64,000 nucleotides of DNA from Sphingopyxis sp. YR583. Lineage in GTDB: Bacteria; Pseudomonadota; Alphaproteobacteria; Sphingomonadales; Sphingomonadaceae. Under the pieces are notes generated by a model, which worked only from the letters and a program-made list of their open reading frames with translations, was not told where the DNA came from and did no database searches. How positions within the stretch are numbered: the stretch's first letter is position 1; every line of letters starts with the position of its first letter. A program made the translations under genes and the position numbers. This document shows, in pieces, positions 1 to 9,263 of this stretch. The stretch is taken from contig NZ_FNWK01000003.1 of the NCBI RefSeq assembly GCF_900108295.1, positions 124,001 through 188,000 on the forward strand, given 5' to 3'.

Positions 1-818
1 TCGCCGCAGATGCGTTCATTCTCGACCTTGAAGACGCAGTCGCGCCTGCCCGCAAGGCGACGGCGAGACAATTGGTAGCCGATGTTCTAGGCAGCCGACC
101 GCAGGCCAATCGCCGCTCGCAGCTTTGGGTGCGCGTGAACCCGCTCGACACCGGTGCGACGCTGACCGATCTCGCGGCGGTCATGCCCTCCATTCCGGAC
201 GGCATCATGCTCCCGAAAGTGAACGGCCCAAAGGACGTCACCGAGGTTGCGCATTATCTCAGTGCGTTCGAGGCCGCGGCAGGCTTAGGCGTAGGGAAAA
301 CCAGGATTCTTCCTGTTGCCACCGAGACGGCGTTGGCCCCGTTTCGGCTCGGCGACTATTCAGCGACGCCTGCTGGCCGACTTTACGGGCTGACTTGGGG
401 CGCCGAGGATTTGAGCACTGCGATCGGCGCGAGCGGAAATACCGGTAACGACGGGGAGTGGACGCATACGTACAAGATGGTACGCTCGCTCTGCCTGTTG
501 GGTGCGCATGCTGCAGACGGCGAAGCCGTCGATACGCTCCATGTCGATTTTCGCGACGCCGAGGGGTTGCGCGCTACCAGCCGCGCAGCGCGCGCCGAGG
601 GATTTTCGGGCCGCATAGCGATCCATCCCGCGCAGGTCGACATTATCAACGAGGCTTTTTCGCCCTCACCCGATGAGGTCGCGTTCGCGCGCCGGGTAGT
701 CGACCTCTTCGCTGCCAACCCTGACGCCGGCACGCTAGGGCTTGAGGGCAAAATGCTCGATATCCCTCACCTTAAACAGGCGCTGCGGCTCCTTGCAATT
801 CACAAGGCCTATTCATGA
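1..818 (+). CDS. CoA ester lyase, HpcH/HpaI (CitE-like), 5' truncated by window
   Basis: The reading frame is open from base 3 and ends at 818, giving about 271 residues; the start lies before the window. The first visible residues contain ILDLEDAV, the signature of the HpcH/HpaI-CitE family (citryl-, malyl- or methylmalyl-CoA lyases). Further on are PKVNG and the GAEDLS and IHPAQV motifs that line the metal and CoA site in this family. The likely role is cleavage or hydrolysis of a 3-hydroxyacyl-CoA type ester in the cytoplasm. Its stop overlaps the ATG of the following acyl-CoA dehydrogenase (ATGA), so the two are translationally coupled. The exact substrate cannot be read from sequence. 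Confidence 0.9.
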   Translation, partial: AADAFILDLEDAVAPARKATARQLVADVLGSRPQANRRSQLWVRVNPLDTGATLTDLAAVMPSIPDGIMLPKVNGPKDVTEVAHYLSAFEAAAGLGVGKTRILPVATETALAPFRLGDYSATPAGRLYGLTWGAEDLSTAIGASGNTGNDGEWTHTYKMVRSLCLLGAHAADGEAVDTLHVDFRDAEGLRATSRAARAEGFSGRIAIHPAQVDIINEAFSPSPDEVAFARRVVDLFAANPDAGTLGLEGKMLDIPHLKQALRLLAIHKAYS

Positions 819-1999
819 CCGAAACCTACGACGCGCTATCAGGCGGCGACCGCGGTATTTTCTCCAGCGAGCATCAGCAGTTTCGCGAGACTGTTCGCCG
901 ATTTGTCGATGAGGAACTCGCCCCCCATCATGGTGAATGGGAAGATGCGGGCGTCGTGCCGCGCGAGGTGTGGAAGCGCGCGGGTGAAGTCGGGATGCTT
1001 TGTCCCACAATCCCCGAAGAATTTGGCGGGTTTGGCGCGGACTGGCTCTACAATGTGGTCGTTATCGAAGAACTGGCCAAGCAGGGAATCACGGGTCCGG
1101 GGTTCATGGTTCACAGCGAAATGGTCGCGCCCTATATCCTCGCGGCCGGTAGCGAAGAGCTGAAGAATTCAGTGCTGCCCGGCATGGCGACTGGCGAAAT
1201 CATCGGCGCGCTCGGCCTGACCGAGCCGGGCGCCGGTTCCGACGTGAAAGAAATTCGAACACGCGCGGTGCGTAACGGCGATGATTATGTAATCAACGGG
1301 CAGAAGGTCTATATCTCCAACGGGCAACTATGCGACATCATGGTCACGGCGTGCAAGACCGATCCGGCTGCAGGCGCTCGCGGCGTCAGTCTCATTGCGA
1401 TCGATGCCAATCAGCCCGGGTTCAAGCGCGGCCGCAACCTCGAAAAGATCGGACTGAAAGCGCAGGACACCTCGGAAATATTTCTGGAGGACGCACGCGC
1501 CCCGGCCTGGCGGCGGCTAGCCGACGAGGGAAGCGGCTTTGGCATCATGATGGGGAAACTCGCGCAGGAGCGTCTGACCCAGGCCGTGCGAAGCATTTGC
1601 GTCGCCGAAGCAGCGATCCAGTGGACGGTCGATTATACGGCTGAGCGCAAGGCATTCGGTCACACCCTCGCCGATTTCCAGAATACGCAATTCGTTTTGG
1701 CCGATCTCGCAGCCGAAACCTTGTCGGCCCGCGTTTTCACCGATTGGTGCATCAAGCGCTTTCTGGCGGGCGAACTGACCAGTGTCGAAGCGGCAAAGGT
1801 CAAACTCGTGGTCACCAACCTTCACGTGAAGGTAGTTGACCAGTGCCTGCAATTCTTTGGTGGTTATGGCTATATGACCGAATATCCCATCGCACGCGCC
1901 TATATCGATGCGCGCATTGTCCGGATCGCCGGGGGCGCTGCAGAAGTGATGAAACAGATCATCGGGCGGGATTTGTTCAAGGGCCGGCTGTCTTCGTGA
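815..1999 (+). CDS. acyl-CoA dehydrogenase
   Basis: This 394-residue FAD-dependent dehydrogenase makes a C-C double bond in an acyl-CoA and passes electrons to ETF. The N-terminal helical domain is followed by the flavin-contact motif GLTEPGAGSDV near residues 130-140 and the C-terminal GGYGYMTEYPIAR motif. The usual IYEGT-type segment reads IAGGAAE, so the MCAD-type catalytic glutamate is not at that position; the base may be elsewhere, as in the LCAD/isovaleryl-CoA group. It overlaps the upstream lyase by 4 bases and faces the next gene tail to tail across 15 bases. Confidence 0.93.
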   Translation: MTETYDALSGGDRGIFSSEHQQFRETVRRFVDEELAPHHGEWEDAGVVPREVWKRAGEVGMLCPTIPEEFGGFGADWLYNVVVIEELAKQGITGPGFMVHSEMVAPYILAAGSEELKNSVLPGMATGEIIGALGLTEPGAGSDVKEIRTRAVRNGDDYVINGQKVYISNGQLCDIMVTACKTDPAAGARGVSLIAIDANQPGFKRGRNLEKIGLKAQDTSEIFLEDARAPAWRRLADEGSGFGIMMGKLAQERLTQAVRSICVAEAAIQWTVDYTAERKAFGHTLADFQNTQFVLADLAAETLSARVFTDWCIKRFLAGELTSVEAAKVKLVVTNLHVKVVDQCLQFFGGYGYMTEYPIARAYIDARIVRIAGGAAEVMKQIIGRDLFKGRLSS

Positions 2000-2014
2000 T
2001 CGAGCCCTTGCGGC

Positions 2015-2821
2015 TCAAGGCGAGCGCATGAGATAGCCGCCGTCGAGCGCAATGATATTGCCCGTTGTATAGCTTCCCGACGCCAGCATCAGGATGACGC
2101 GCGCAATATCTTCGAACGTGCCAAACCGGCCCGCGGGCACATTGGCCAGCAGCCTGTTCCGCTCGGCATCGTTGTCGGCAATGCGATCGATCAGCTCGGT
2201 CCGGAAATATCCAGGCGCGATCGCGTTGGCAGCGATCCCCTGCCCTGCCAGTTCCCTCGCTAGCACGCGGGTCAGATGGTGCAGGCCCGCCTTGCTGGCA
2301 AAATAGGCAAATGACGTGCTCGTGGCGACTGAGAGCCCCGCGCACGACCCAATCATTATCAGCTGTGCGGGACGTGACGAGGGCCTACGCCGCATGTGAG
2401 GGATGAGCGCCTGCGTCAAGAGGAAGGGCGCTCGCAGGTTCAGCGCCATGACGCGGTCCCAGTCGTCAGCGTCAACCTCACCAATCGGCGCTTGGTGGGT
2501 CATCCCGGCATTGTGCACAAGAATGTCGAGAGGCTGCCCCTCGCTCGCCAAGCGTGCGCGCACCGCTGCAATGCCCGTGTCGGACGTAATGTCTGCCGCG
2601 ATATGGTCGCAGCGTCCCCCCTTGGACAATTGCGCAGCTGCTGCGGCGCCTCGATCGGGATCGCGAGAGACGATCCAGAGCCTGGCCCCCGCCTCGACCA
2701 ACGACCGGCTGATCATCTTGCCGATGCCTGCAGAACCGCCGGTTACGAGAGCGGTGCGGCCGTCAAGGTTGAAGAGCGAGGTCAGCAACGGATGGCGAAC
2801 CGTTTCGCCAGCGATGCTCAT
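2015..2821 (-). CDS. SDR family oxidoreductase
   Basis: A 268-residue classical short-chain dehydrogenase. The Rossmann motif TGGSAGIGK is near residue 27, the NAG motif near 107, and the catalytic Tyr-x3-Lys is YFASK. It ends in a normal DGGYL segment. It probably oxidises or reduces a hydroxyl/keto group with NAD(P). It lies 34 bases downstream of another SDR on the same strand and is probably cotranscribed with it. The substrate is unknown. Confidence 0.9.
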   Translation of the reverse strand: MSIAGETVRHPLLTSLFNLDGRTALVTGGSAGIGKMISRSLVEAGARLWIVSRDPDRGAAAAAQLSKGGRCDHIAADITSDTGIAAVRARLASEGQPLDILVHNAGMTHQAPIGEVDADDWDRVMALNLRAPFLLTQALIPHMRRRPSSRPAQLIMIGSCAGLSVATSTSFAYFASKAGLHHLTRVLARELAGQGIAANAIAPGYFRTELIDRIADNDAERNRLLANVPAGRFGTFEDIARVILMLASGSYTTGNIIALDGGYLMRSP

Positions 2822-2855
2822 CGCTTCGCCTGCATCGCTTGTTCCAGCGGCCCGC

Positions 2856-3755
2856 TCAGGGATTGGACCAAGTATTGAGGTCGATCCCCGCGTTGGCCCG
2901 GGCGTAGGTCAAGATGCTCTCGATCCCTGGTCCCAATGTGGTCGGATCCTTCGACGCATCGGTTGTCGGCCCGTGCTGCCAGCTCTCCGCGACCGTGATG
3001 CCATTGCCCCACACTTCAAAAACGCGGCCGCTGACGAAATGCGATTCAGCACTCGCCAGCCATGCGACGAGCCCCGCAATCCATTCCGGATCCCGCTTGT
3101 CCAGTTGCTCAGGCGTCCATTCACGCAGCCCCTCGGTCATCCGCGTATTCGCGCGCGGCGCGATAGCGTTCACCGTGACCCCAATCCGCTGCAGCTCTCG
3201 AGCCGTCACGATGCTGAAGGCCGCGATGCCGGCTTTTGCCGAGGCGTAATTGGCCTGTCCGATATTCGCAAATAGACCCGAGTGCGACGTCGTGTTGATG
3301 ACCCTGGCATCGACTGCCTCGCCGGCTTTGCTTTTCATGCGCCAGTGGTTCGCCGCATGATGGGTCGGCGCAAATGTGCCCTTCAGATGAACGCGAACCA
3401 CCGAATCCCATTCGTCTTCCGACATGTTCACCATCATGCGATCCCGCAAAATCCCGGCATTGTTGATCAGAATGTCGAGCCGACCGAAAGTGGATACCGC
3501 CTGGTCTATCATGGCACGGGCTTGTTCGAAGTCAGCCACGTCCGCGCCATTGACCGCGGCCTCACCACCGTTCGACCGAATGATATCTACGACCTCTTGA
3601 GCCGGAGACAGATCGGCGCCTTCGCCCGCTGCCGTCGCGCCAAGATCGTTCACAAGAACTTTCGCTCCGTGCTCGGCAAGCTTCAACGCGTAAGAGCGTC
3701 CGACACCCCGCGCGCCACCGGTCACGATCGCCACCCTGTTCGCCAAAAAACTCAT
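2856..3755 (-). CDS. SDR family oxidoreductase, HSD17B4-like (3-hydroxyacyl-CoA dehydrogenase type)
   Basis: I place the start at ATG 3755 (MSFLANR) because GGGGA precedes it at good spacing; the open frame extends to 3797 without a ribosome site. The 299-residue protein has TGGARGVGR, then VNDLG followed by a GEGAD insert, NNAG, and YASAK. The VNDLG and long-loop pattern is typical of the dehydrogenase part of multifunctional enzyme 2 (17-beta-HSD type 4), which oxidises 3-hydroxyacyl-CoA in side-chain beta-oxidation. That function is inferred from family resemblance. It is first in a two-gene SDR unit. Confidence 0.88.
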   Translation of the reverse strand: MSFLANRVAIVTGGARGVGRSYALKLAEHGAKVLVNDLGATAAGEGADLSPAQEVVDIIRSNGGEAAVNGADVADFEQARAMIDQAVSTFGRLDILINNAGILRDRMMVNMSEDEWDSVVRVHLKGTFAPTHHAANHWRMKSKAGEAVDARVINTTSHSGLFANIGQANYASAKAGIAAFSIVTARELQRIGVTVNAIAPRANTRMTEGLREWTPEQLDKRDPEWIAGLVAWLASAESHFVSGRVFEVWGNGITVAESWQHGPTTDASKDPTTLGPGIESILTYARANAGIDLNTWSNP

Positions 3756-3945
3756 ATCTATTCCCCAATTTGACGGCGTGTCCGAGCTGCTGGCCAAGAC
3801 ACCCTATCGCTCGGCCAGTCGACAGGCCAAGCAAAACAATAAGCACACGTACGAATCAGTCGATGTCATATCGGTTAGTATGCGTACTATATTTTTGGTG
3901 CAAGCCCTTCCGTTGTCCTTTGGCAGTTCGCAACGATTCCGTTGG
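3756..3945. promoter_or_regulatory. intergenic regulatory region with inverted repeat TAGTA-TGCG-TACTA
   Basis: This 190-bp gap lies between two SDR genes on the minus strand. It is more AT-rich than its neighbours and holds an inverted repeat at 3876-3889 (TAGTATGCGTACTA), beside an AT-rich run. A related sequence, AGTATGC followed by TACTAT, occurs at 9866-9883 before the Rieske oxygenase gene. A MarR-type operator is possible, but I see only the symmetry. Confidence 0.4.
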
Positions 3946-4692
3946 CTACGGCCACCCGCCATCGACGCGGAGAAGGGTGCCAGTGGTAAAGCTCGAGTGC
4001 GAGCTTGCGAGATAGAGGATCGCCGTGACGATCTCGTTCGGCTCGCCAAAGCGCTTCATCATTGCCGGCGTCGTCGCTTCCTTGTCTTCCGGCCAATGCT
4101 TTGAGATATCGGTGCGGAAGGAACCTGGCAGGATGGCGTTCACACGCACCTTCGGAGCGAATTCCTCAGCCTGCGCGCGCGTTATCGCGTTGAGCGCGGC
4201 TTTTGCGCCAGCATAGGGCGCGATGAGGGCGCTCGGGCGAATGGCACCCATGCTGCTTATATTAATAATCGAGCCGCCCGCCCCCGCAGCCATTCGGGTG
4301 CCAACTAGTGCAGCTAGTCGAAAGGGTCCCTTGAAGTTCAGCGAGAGAACGGCGTCGATGAGCTTTTCCTCGGTCGCGAGCGAGGATGGCGCGATCGGCG
4401 ACATCCCGGCATTATTGATCAGAATATCGATGCGGCCAAATTCGGCATAGGCCGCCGCCGCGAGCAGATCGAGCTCTTCCCACCGCCCCGCATGCGCCGG
4501 AATCGCAATCGCTCGCCTGCCAAGCGCTCGTATTTCAGCCACTACCGCTTCGCACGCATCACGCTTACGGCTGGATACGACGACGTCTGCCCCGCGGCTC
4601 GCCAATGCAAGACAAGCCTCGCGGCCGAGGCCTCGGCTACCGCCCGTAACCAGCGCAACTTTGCCGGTGAAATCGAACAGGTGGTCGTTCAT
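3946..4692 (-). CDS. SDR family oxidoreductase
   Basis: A 248-residue classical SDR. I prefer ATG 4692 (MNDHLFDFTGK), which has GGAAG eight bases upstream, over the in-frame ATG at 4707. Motifs are TGGSRGLGRE for the cofactor, NNAG, and YAGAK for catalysis, with the C-terminal VDGGWP of the family. It follows an acyl-CoA dehydrogenase on the same strand at 64 bases, so the two probably share a transcript. The substrate is not known. Confidence 0.9.
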   Translation of the reverse strand: MNDHLFDFTGKVALVTGGSRGLGREACLALASRGADVVVSSRKRDACEAVVAEIRALGRRAIAIPAHAGRWEELDLLAAAAYAEFGRIDILINNAGMSPIAPSSLATEEKLIDAVLSLNFKGPFRLAALVGTRMAAGAGGSIINISSMGAIRPSALIAPYAGAKAALNAITRAQAEEFAPKVRVNAILPGSFRTDISKHWPEDKEATTPAMMKRFGEPNEIVTAILYLASSHSSFTTGTLLRVDGGWP

Positions 4693-4756
4693 GACCTCGA
4701 CTTCCAAATTTGAGAATCGGCTTTTCGGCGTGTCGGCCCATTAGTAGGATTTCGGC

Positions 4757-5923
4757 TCAATAGGATTTCGGCAGGTCGAGCACGCGTTCGGCAATGAAGC
4801 TCAAGATAAGCTGCTCGGTGATCGGCGCGAGACGCAGGAGGATAGACTCGCGGAACAGCCGCTCGACCTGATATTCGGTGGAATAGCCCATTCCGCCATG
4901 GGTCAGGACAGCCTGCGTACAGGCGTCAAACGCGGCCCGCGCGCCAAGGAATTTCCCCGCGTTCGCTTCCGCCCCACACGGTTCGCCTCGGTCATAGAGG
5001 TTCGCCGCGCGCATGATCATCCAGTAGGCACTCTCAAGGAAGGTCCAGTTTTCAGCTAGCGGATGCTGTATCCCCTGATTTTCGCCGATGATCTTGCCAA
5101 AAACTTTCCGTTCGCGCGCATATTGCGACGCGCGCTCGAGCGCCCCGCGGCCCAGCCCGACCGCTTCGATACCGACCAGAATTCTTTCGGGATTGAGGCT
5201 GTTCAAGATGTAGTGGAACCCATTCCCTTCTTCGCCGATCCGGTCCTCCTCAGGAACGAAATAATCGTCGATGAAAGTCGCATTGGAATCGACAGCGTTC
5301 CGGCCCATTTTCGGAATACGGCGAACCTCGATCTTTGCCTTGTCCAGATCGGTGTAGAATATCGTCATGCCGTCGGTTGGCCGCTTGCACTGGTCCTTCG
5401 GCGTCGTGCGTGCAAGCAGGAGGATTTTGTTGGCGACCTGCCCGGAAGACGTCCATATCTTCCGTCCGGTCACCCGGTAGCCACCCGGCACCTTTGTCGC
5501 AAAGGTCGTTATACTGGTAGTATCGAGGCCGGCATCAGGCTCTGTCACACCAAAGCAGGCGCGATCGACGCCCGTCACGAGAGGACGCAGCATGCGTTCC
5601 TTTTGCTCGGGCGTTCCATGGACGACAACCGAATGCGGACCGAAGAGGTTGAGATGCAAGGTGCTGGCGGCGGAATATCCCCCGGCGCTGCGCGAAACTT
5701 CGTGCATCATGATGGCAGCCTCGGTCACGCCGAGGGCGCTGCCGCCCACTTCTTCGGGCATTGTGATGCCGAGCCATCCCGCGTCAGCCATGGCGCGGTG
5801 AAACTCGAACGGAAAGCGTTTGTCCGTGTCGCACAACGACCAATATTCGTCATCAAACTGGTCGCACACCCGCTTGACGGCCTCGCTGATTGCCATCTGA
5901 TCCTCGGTCAGGCGGATATCCAT
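4757..5923 (-). CDS. acyl-CoA dehydrogenase
   Basis: A 388-residue acyl-CoA dehydrogenase with the flavin motif GVTEPDAGLDT near residue 133 and the C-terminal HGGMGYSTEYQVERLFRES. The start ATG at 5923 has a GGGTAGG ribosome site. It is divergent from the marR gene across about 180 bases, a common layout for a regulator and its target. It begins the minus-strand run of catabolic genes and probably feeds electrons to ETF. Confidence 0.92.
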   Translation of the reverse strand: MDIRLTEDQMAISEAVKRVCDQFDDEYWSLCDTDKRFPFEFHRAMADAGWLGITMPEEVGGSALGVTEAAIMMHEVSRSAGGYSAASTLHLNLFGPHSVVVHGTPEQKERMLRPLVTGVDRACFGVTEPDAGLDTTSITTFATKVPGGYRVTGRKIWTSSGQVANKILLLARTTPKDQCKRPTDGMTIFYTDLDKAKIEVRRIPKMGRNAVDSNATFIDDYFVPEEDRIGEEGNGFHYILNSLNPERILVGIEAVGLGRGALERASQYARERKVFGKIIGENQGIQHPLAENWTFLESAYWMIMRAANLYDRGEPCGAEANAGKFLGARAAFDACTQAVLTHGGMGYSTEYQVERLFRESILLRLAPITEQLILSFIAERVLDLPKSY

Positions 5924-6101
5924 TTAACCTACCCTTCTTCATCTCGAAATAATTATAGTTCGCATGCATTTTATACGCTAGTTTCCAATCAGCAAGTGGA
6001 AACGCGTGTTTGCGAAAAAGGTTCGAACACACGGGGTGTTGCGCTTCCGTCCGGTTTAGGTCAGATGAAGAGATTGGGCTCAGAATATGCACGGGACAAG
6101 A

Positions 6102-6704
6102 ATGGCAACCAAACGAACCAGCAAGCGGCAACCGAAAGCCAGCGAACCGTCAGCTTCGGAACCCGTTGCTCCGGACGAGGAAAATGGCGGGGCTTCCGCA
6201 AAGCGTCCTGCCGTCAAACTCTTCAGGTTCGGCTTCCTGCTGCATGACGTCTCGCGCGTGCGCAGGACCGTGATTGACCAGGTCATGCGGCCTTACGGCA
6301 TCACCCGTTCGCAATGGTCGGTGCTCACCGCTCTGTCGCGCGGCGGCAACAACGGCATGATGCAGGTCGATCTCGCGCGCTTGCTCGAGATGGGCAAGGT
6401 CACCGTCGGGGGTCTTGTCGACCGGCTCGAGGCAAGCGGCCATGTCATACGGCAGGCGGACAAGCTCGATCGGCGCGCGAAGCGCGTCTTCATTACCGAC
6501 CAGGGCTTTGAAGTCATCAAAATCATGATTGCCGTCTCGGGCAAGATGAACCGGCGCATGCTCAAGGGCCTTACGCCGCTCGAGATTGAAACGGTCGAGC
6601 GGGTACTCCTCCACGTGAAGGGGAACCTGAAGGAGATGGGCCAGGACTTCGTCGATTCGGGCGAGTCCGAGGAGTTCGGGAGCCGTATACCCACCCTCGA
6701 GTGA
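6102..6704 (+). CDS. MarR family transcriptional regulator
   Basis: A 200-residue winged-helix regulator. A long basic, low-complexity N-terminus (about 40 residues) precedes the MarR fold. Inside it are GITRSQWSVLTAL, LLEMGKVTVGGLVDRLE (recognition helix) and the wing DRRAKRVFIT. MarR proteins usually repress nearby catabolic genes and release DNA on binding an aromatic or CoA-linked ligand. An upstream in-frame ATG at 6087 is also possible. It is divergent from the acyl-CoA dehydrogenase and close to the E1/lipoyl genes, the likely targets. Confidence 0.9.
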   Translation: MATKRTSKRQPKASEPSASEPVAPDEENGGASAKRPAVKLFRFGFLLHDVSRVRRTVIDQVMRPYGITRSQWSVLTALSRGGNNGMMQVDLARLLEMGKVTVGGLVDRLEASGHVIRQADKLDRRAKRVFITDQGFEVIKIMIAVSGKMNRRMLKGLTPLEIETVERVLLHVKGNLKEMGQDFVDSGESEEFGSRIPTLE

Positions 6705-6774
6705 TCGGCCTTTACCGCGGTCGGCGAATGAACTGCGCGATGGATGGTCAGTTGCGGCGGCCGATCTGGAAGTA

Positions 6775-7005
6775 TCAGGTGATTTCGGCGAGCACTGTGC
6801 CCACTTCGTAGGTTTCACCAACCTCCTTGATGATACGCAAGGTTCCCGACGCCGGGGCATCGACCTCTTGAACGGACTTGTCGCTTTCCAGCGCGAACAG
6901 CGGCTCCCCTTCGGTGACCTGCCCGCCGTCGGCAACCAGCCATTCTTTCAACTCACCCTCATTCATCGAAAAACCGAGTTTTGGCAAGATCACCTCGAAC
7001 GCCAT
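6775..7005 (-). CDS. free-standing biotin/lipoyl attachment domain protein
   Basis: A 76-residue protein that is just one lipoyl domain. It has the ILPKLGFSMNEG opening and an ESDKS turn that carries the modifiable lysine near residue 44. I start it at MAFEVILPK (ATG 7005); an ATG nine bases earlier is possible. It lies downstream of genes for E1 alpha and E1 beta, so it should be the swinging arm for that complex. Unlike a normal E2 it has no peripheral-subunit-binding domain and no acyltransferase domain. Confidence 0.88.
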   Translation of the reverse strand: MAFEVILPKLGFSMNEGELKEWLVADGGQVTEGEPLFALESDKSVQEVDAPASGTLRIIKEVGETYEVGTVLAEIT

Positions 7006-7122
7006 TACTAACACTCCTCAACTGCCGTGGGGGGATGATCCCGCTCCCGGCTTCTCATGCGGCCCTCGAGGCCGAACAGGTTTGCGCGGTGGGGATGAAC
7101 CCGTGACGCGCAGCAATTTGCC

Positions 7123-8106
7123 TCAGCCGAGCAATCCCTTTGCGCTTGCAGCGATCGCTGCCGCTCCCGGCGCAAAGAAGGGTTCGAGACCTTGGGAAAA
7201 AGGCACAGGTGCCGACGGCGCCCCGAGCCTGGCCGGTGCGGCTTTGAGCGCGCCAAACGCATTCTCTGTCACGTCTGCGACGATTTCGGCACCGATGCCG
7301 AACTCTTTTACGGCTTCGTGAGCGACAAGCAGACGGCCAGTCTTGCGAACCGAGCTGAGAACCAGTTCACGGTCCCAAGGCTTTACGCTGCGCAAGTCGA
7401 TCAGTTCAGCGCTCACGCCTTCTTTCTCAAGCTGTTTGACCGCACCCATAGCTTCGACCAATGTGCGCGAATGCGCCACGATCGTCAGGTCCTCGCCAGC
7501 GCGCACTGTCTCGCCCTTCCCGATCTCAACGATCCGCGATCGGTCGATCTGCGCCTTGCTCGCTCCCAGCGGCACATTCTCGATATAAAGAACGGGGTCA
7601 GGGTCCGAAATCGCTGCCCGTAGCAAGGAATAGGCATCGGCGGCATTGGAAGGCGCGACGACCTTTATCCCCGCGGTGTGGGCGAACCAGGCTTCAAGAT
7701 AATCGCTATGCTGGCCGGCGAGCGCAAATCCCGAGCCCGTCATCGTGCGGATGACGAGCGGAACCTGCAGCTTACCACCCGACATGTAGCGCAGCTTTGC
7801 AGCGTGGTTCACGATCATGTCCATCGCGACAGTCGTGAAGTTCATCAGCATGATTTCTGCAACCGGGCGGTACCCCGCAAGCGCTGCGCCGATCGCTGCT
7901 CCCATGATTGCCTGTTCGGCTATCGGCGTCGACCGGACCCGGTCGGTGCCGAAGCGATCGGTCAAGCCGCGCGTCTGGCCCAGCACACCCCCGCCTTCGC
8001 GGTCGGCGATGTCTTCGCCGATAACGACGACCTTTTCATCTTCCGCCATCGCGTCTTCGAGCGCGAGCCGGAAAGCTTCGACCATCGAGACATTTTCGCC
8101 GATCAT
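7123..8106 (-). CDS. 2-oxoacid dehydrogenase E1 component, beta subunit
   Basis: A 327-residue transketolase-like beta subunit. Visible features are VIGEDIADREGGGV, the STPIAEQAIMG active-site segment with the conserved glutamate, and the C-terminal transketolase domain (VAHEAVKEFGIGAEI). With the alpha subunit it decarboxylates a 2-oxoacid on thiamine pyrophosphate and passes the acyl group to a lipoyl domain. Its ATG overlaps the alpha stop codon (ATGA), so production is coupled. Pyruvate/acetoin-like and branched-chain substrates cannot be told apart here. Confidence 0.92.
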   Translation of the reverse strand: MIGENVSMVEAFRLALEDAMAEDEKVVVIGEDIADREGGGVLGQTRGLTDRFGTDRVRSTPIAEQAIMGAAIGAALAGYRPVAEIMLMNFTTVAMDMIVNHAAKLRYMSGGKLQVPLVIRTMTGSGFALAGQHSDYLEAWFAHTAGIKVVAPSNAADAYSLLRAAISDPDPVLYIENVPLGASKAQIDRSRIVEIGKGETVRAGEDLTIVAHSRTLVEAMGAVKQLEKEGVSAELIDLRSVKPWDRELVLSSVRKTGRLLVAHEAVKEFGIGAEIVADVTENAFGALKAAPARLGAPSAPVPFSQGLEPFFAPGAAAIAASAKGLLG

Positions 8107-9089
8107 GCCGCTATTCCTTCTGCAAATACATCGCGCGTCAATTCTTCAAGGCCGGGGAACGGGGCGGCAAGCGCCGCCTCGATGGCTTCGTCAAGATCGC
8201 GTTCAATCGCATCTTCAATCGCCTTGAGCTCAGCTTCGCTTGCAATTCCTTCGGCGATGAGACGTGCCCGCAGTTTGGGAACAGGATCAGCCGCAATATA
8301 GGCCTGACGTTCTTCGGCGGGCATGTAATGGCCTTCGTCTCCGAGCAGGTGGCCGTAGTGACGATAGGTCATAGCCTCGATCAGTGTCGGTCCATCGCCG
8401 ACGCGCGCGCGCGCGACTGCGGCTGCAGCTGCAGCATACATTTCGTCAGGATCGTTCCCGTTCACCGTGACCCCCGCCATGTTATAACTTATGGCGCGCT
8501 TGGAGATTTGATCGACCGACGTCGCATTCGCATAGGCGGTATGTTCGCCGTACAGATTGTTCTGGCACACGAAAATGACCGGAAGTTTCCATAGACTTGC
8601 GAGATTGAGCGATTCGTGAAAAGCCCCAATATTCGAGGCTCCGTCGCCAAAGTTGGCAATCGTAACTCGATCTAGCCCCGCAATCTGCGACGCGAACGCC
8701 AAGCCATTCGCGATTGGCATGGTGCTGCCGACGATGCCTGTCGTCACCATTATCCCGGCCTCGGGGTGGGTGATATGCATCGGGCCACCTTTGCCTTTGC
8801 AAGAGCCGGACGCCTTCCCCCCGAGCTCGGCCCAGAGCGACGCGAGCGGAAGCCCTTTGGCGAGCGAATCATGGAGGCCACGATAGGTCGTGCAAATATA
8901 GTCGTCGGCGCGCAGGTTTACCGAGATTGCCGACGGAATGATCTCCTGGCCCTTCGCACTATAGTAGGGCATCACCATACGGCCAGACCGGATGACCTTG
9001 TGCGCCCGATCATCATTCTGCCGGATCAACGCGCACTTGCGGTAGATTTCGAGTAAGACCTCAGGTGTCGGCGCAGGTTGGTTGCTCAC
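8103..9089 (-). CDS. thiamine pyrophosphate-dependent dehydrogenase E1 component, alpha subunit
   Basis: A 328-residue alpha subunit. The TPP motif is NFGDGASNIGAFHE ending in CQNN about 25 residues later, and GKGGPMHI matches the conserved active-site loop. It starts at GTG 9089 (MSNQPAP), seven bases after AAGGAGA. It is the first gene of the alpha-beta-lipoyl unit. No E2 or E3 gene is seen within the window, so those parts must come from elsewhere or the complex works in a reduced form. Confidence 0.92.
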   Translation of the reverse strand: MSNQPAPTPEVLLEIYRKCALIRQNDDRAHKVIRSGRMVMPYYSAKGQEIIPSAISVNLRADDYICTTYRGLHDSLAKGLPLASLWAELGGKASGSCKGKGGPMHITHPEAGIMVTTGIVGSTMPIANGLAFASQIAGLDRVTIANFGDGASNIGAFHESLNLASLWKLPVIFVCQNNLYGEHTAYANATSVDQISKRAISYNMAGVTVNGNDPDEMYAAAAAAVARARVGDGPTLIEAMTYRHYGHLLGDEGHYMPAEERQAYIAADPVPKLRARLIAEGIASEAELKAIEDAIERDLDEAIEAALAAPFPGLEELTRDVFAEGIAA

Positions 9090-9263
9090 GACGGACTCTC
9101 CTTGCGTGTTTTAGTTCGCTTCCATACGATCAGCCTCGTAACAATTACCTGTAGTGCCGTCAATCATTCGCATGGGCGGCTTGTCAGAACTCGCCGAACT
9201 GCGTAGCTGCGGAGGCTACCGGCGATCGGGTCTTGGCCGTCGCGGGGACGGAAGGGACATAGG

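Noticed and set aside
2002..2016. GAGCC-N5-GGCTC hairpin between converging genes
   Set aside because: The stem is only five base pairs and overlaps coding sequence, without a T-run.
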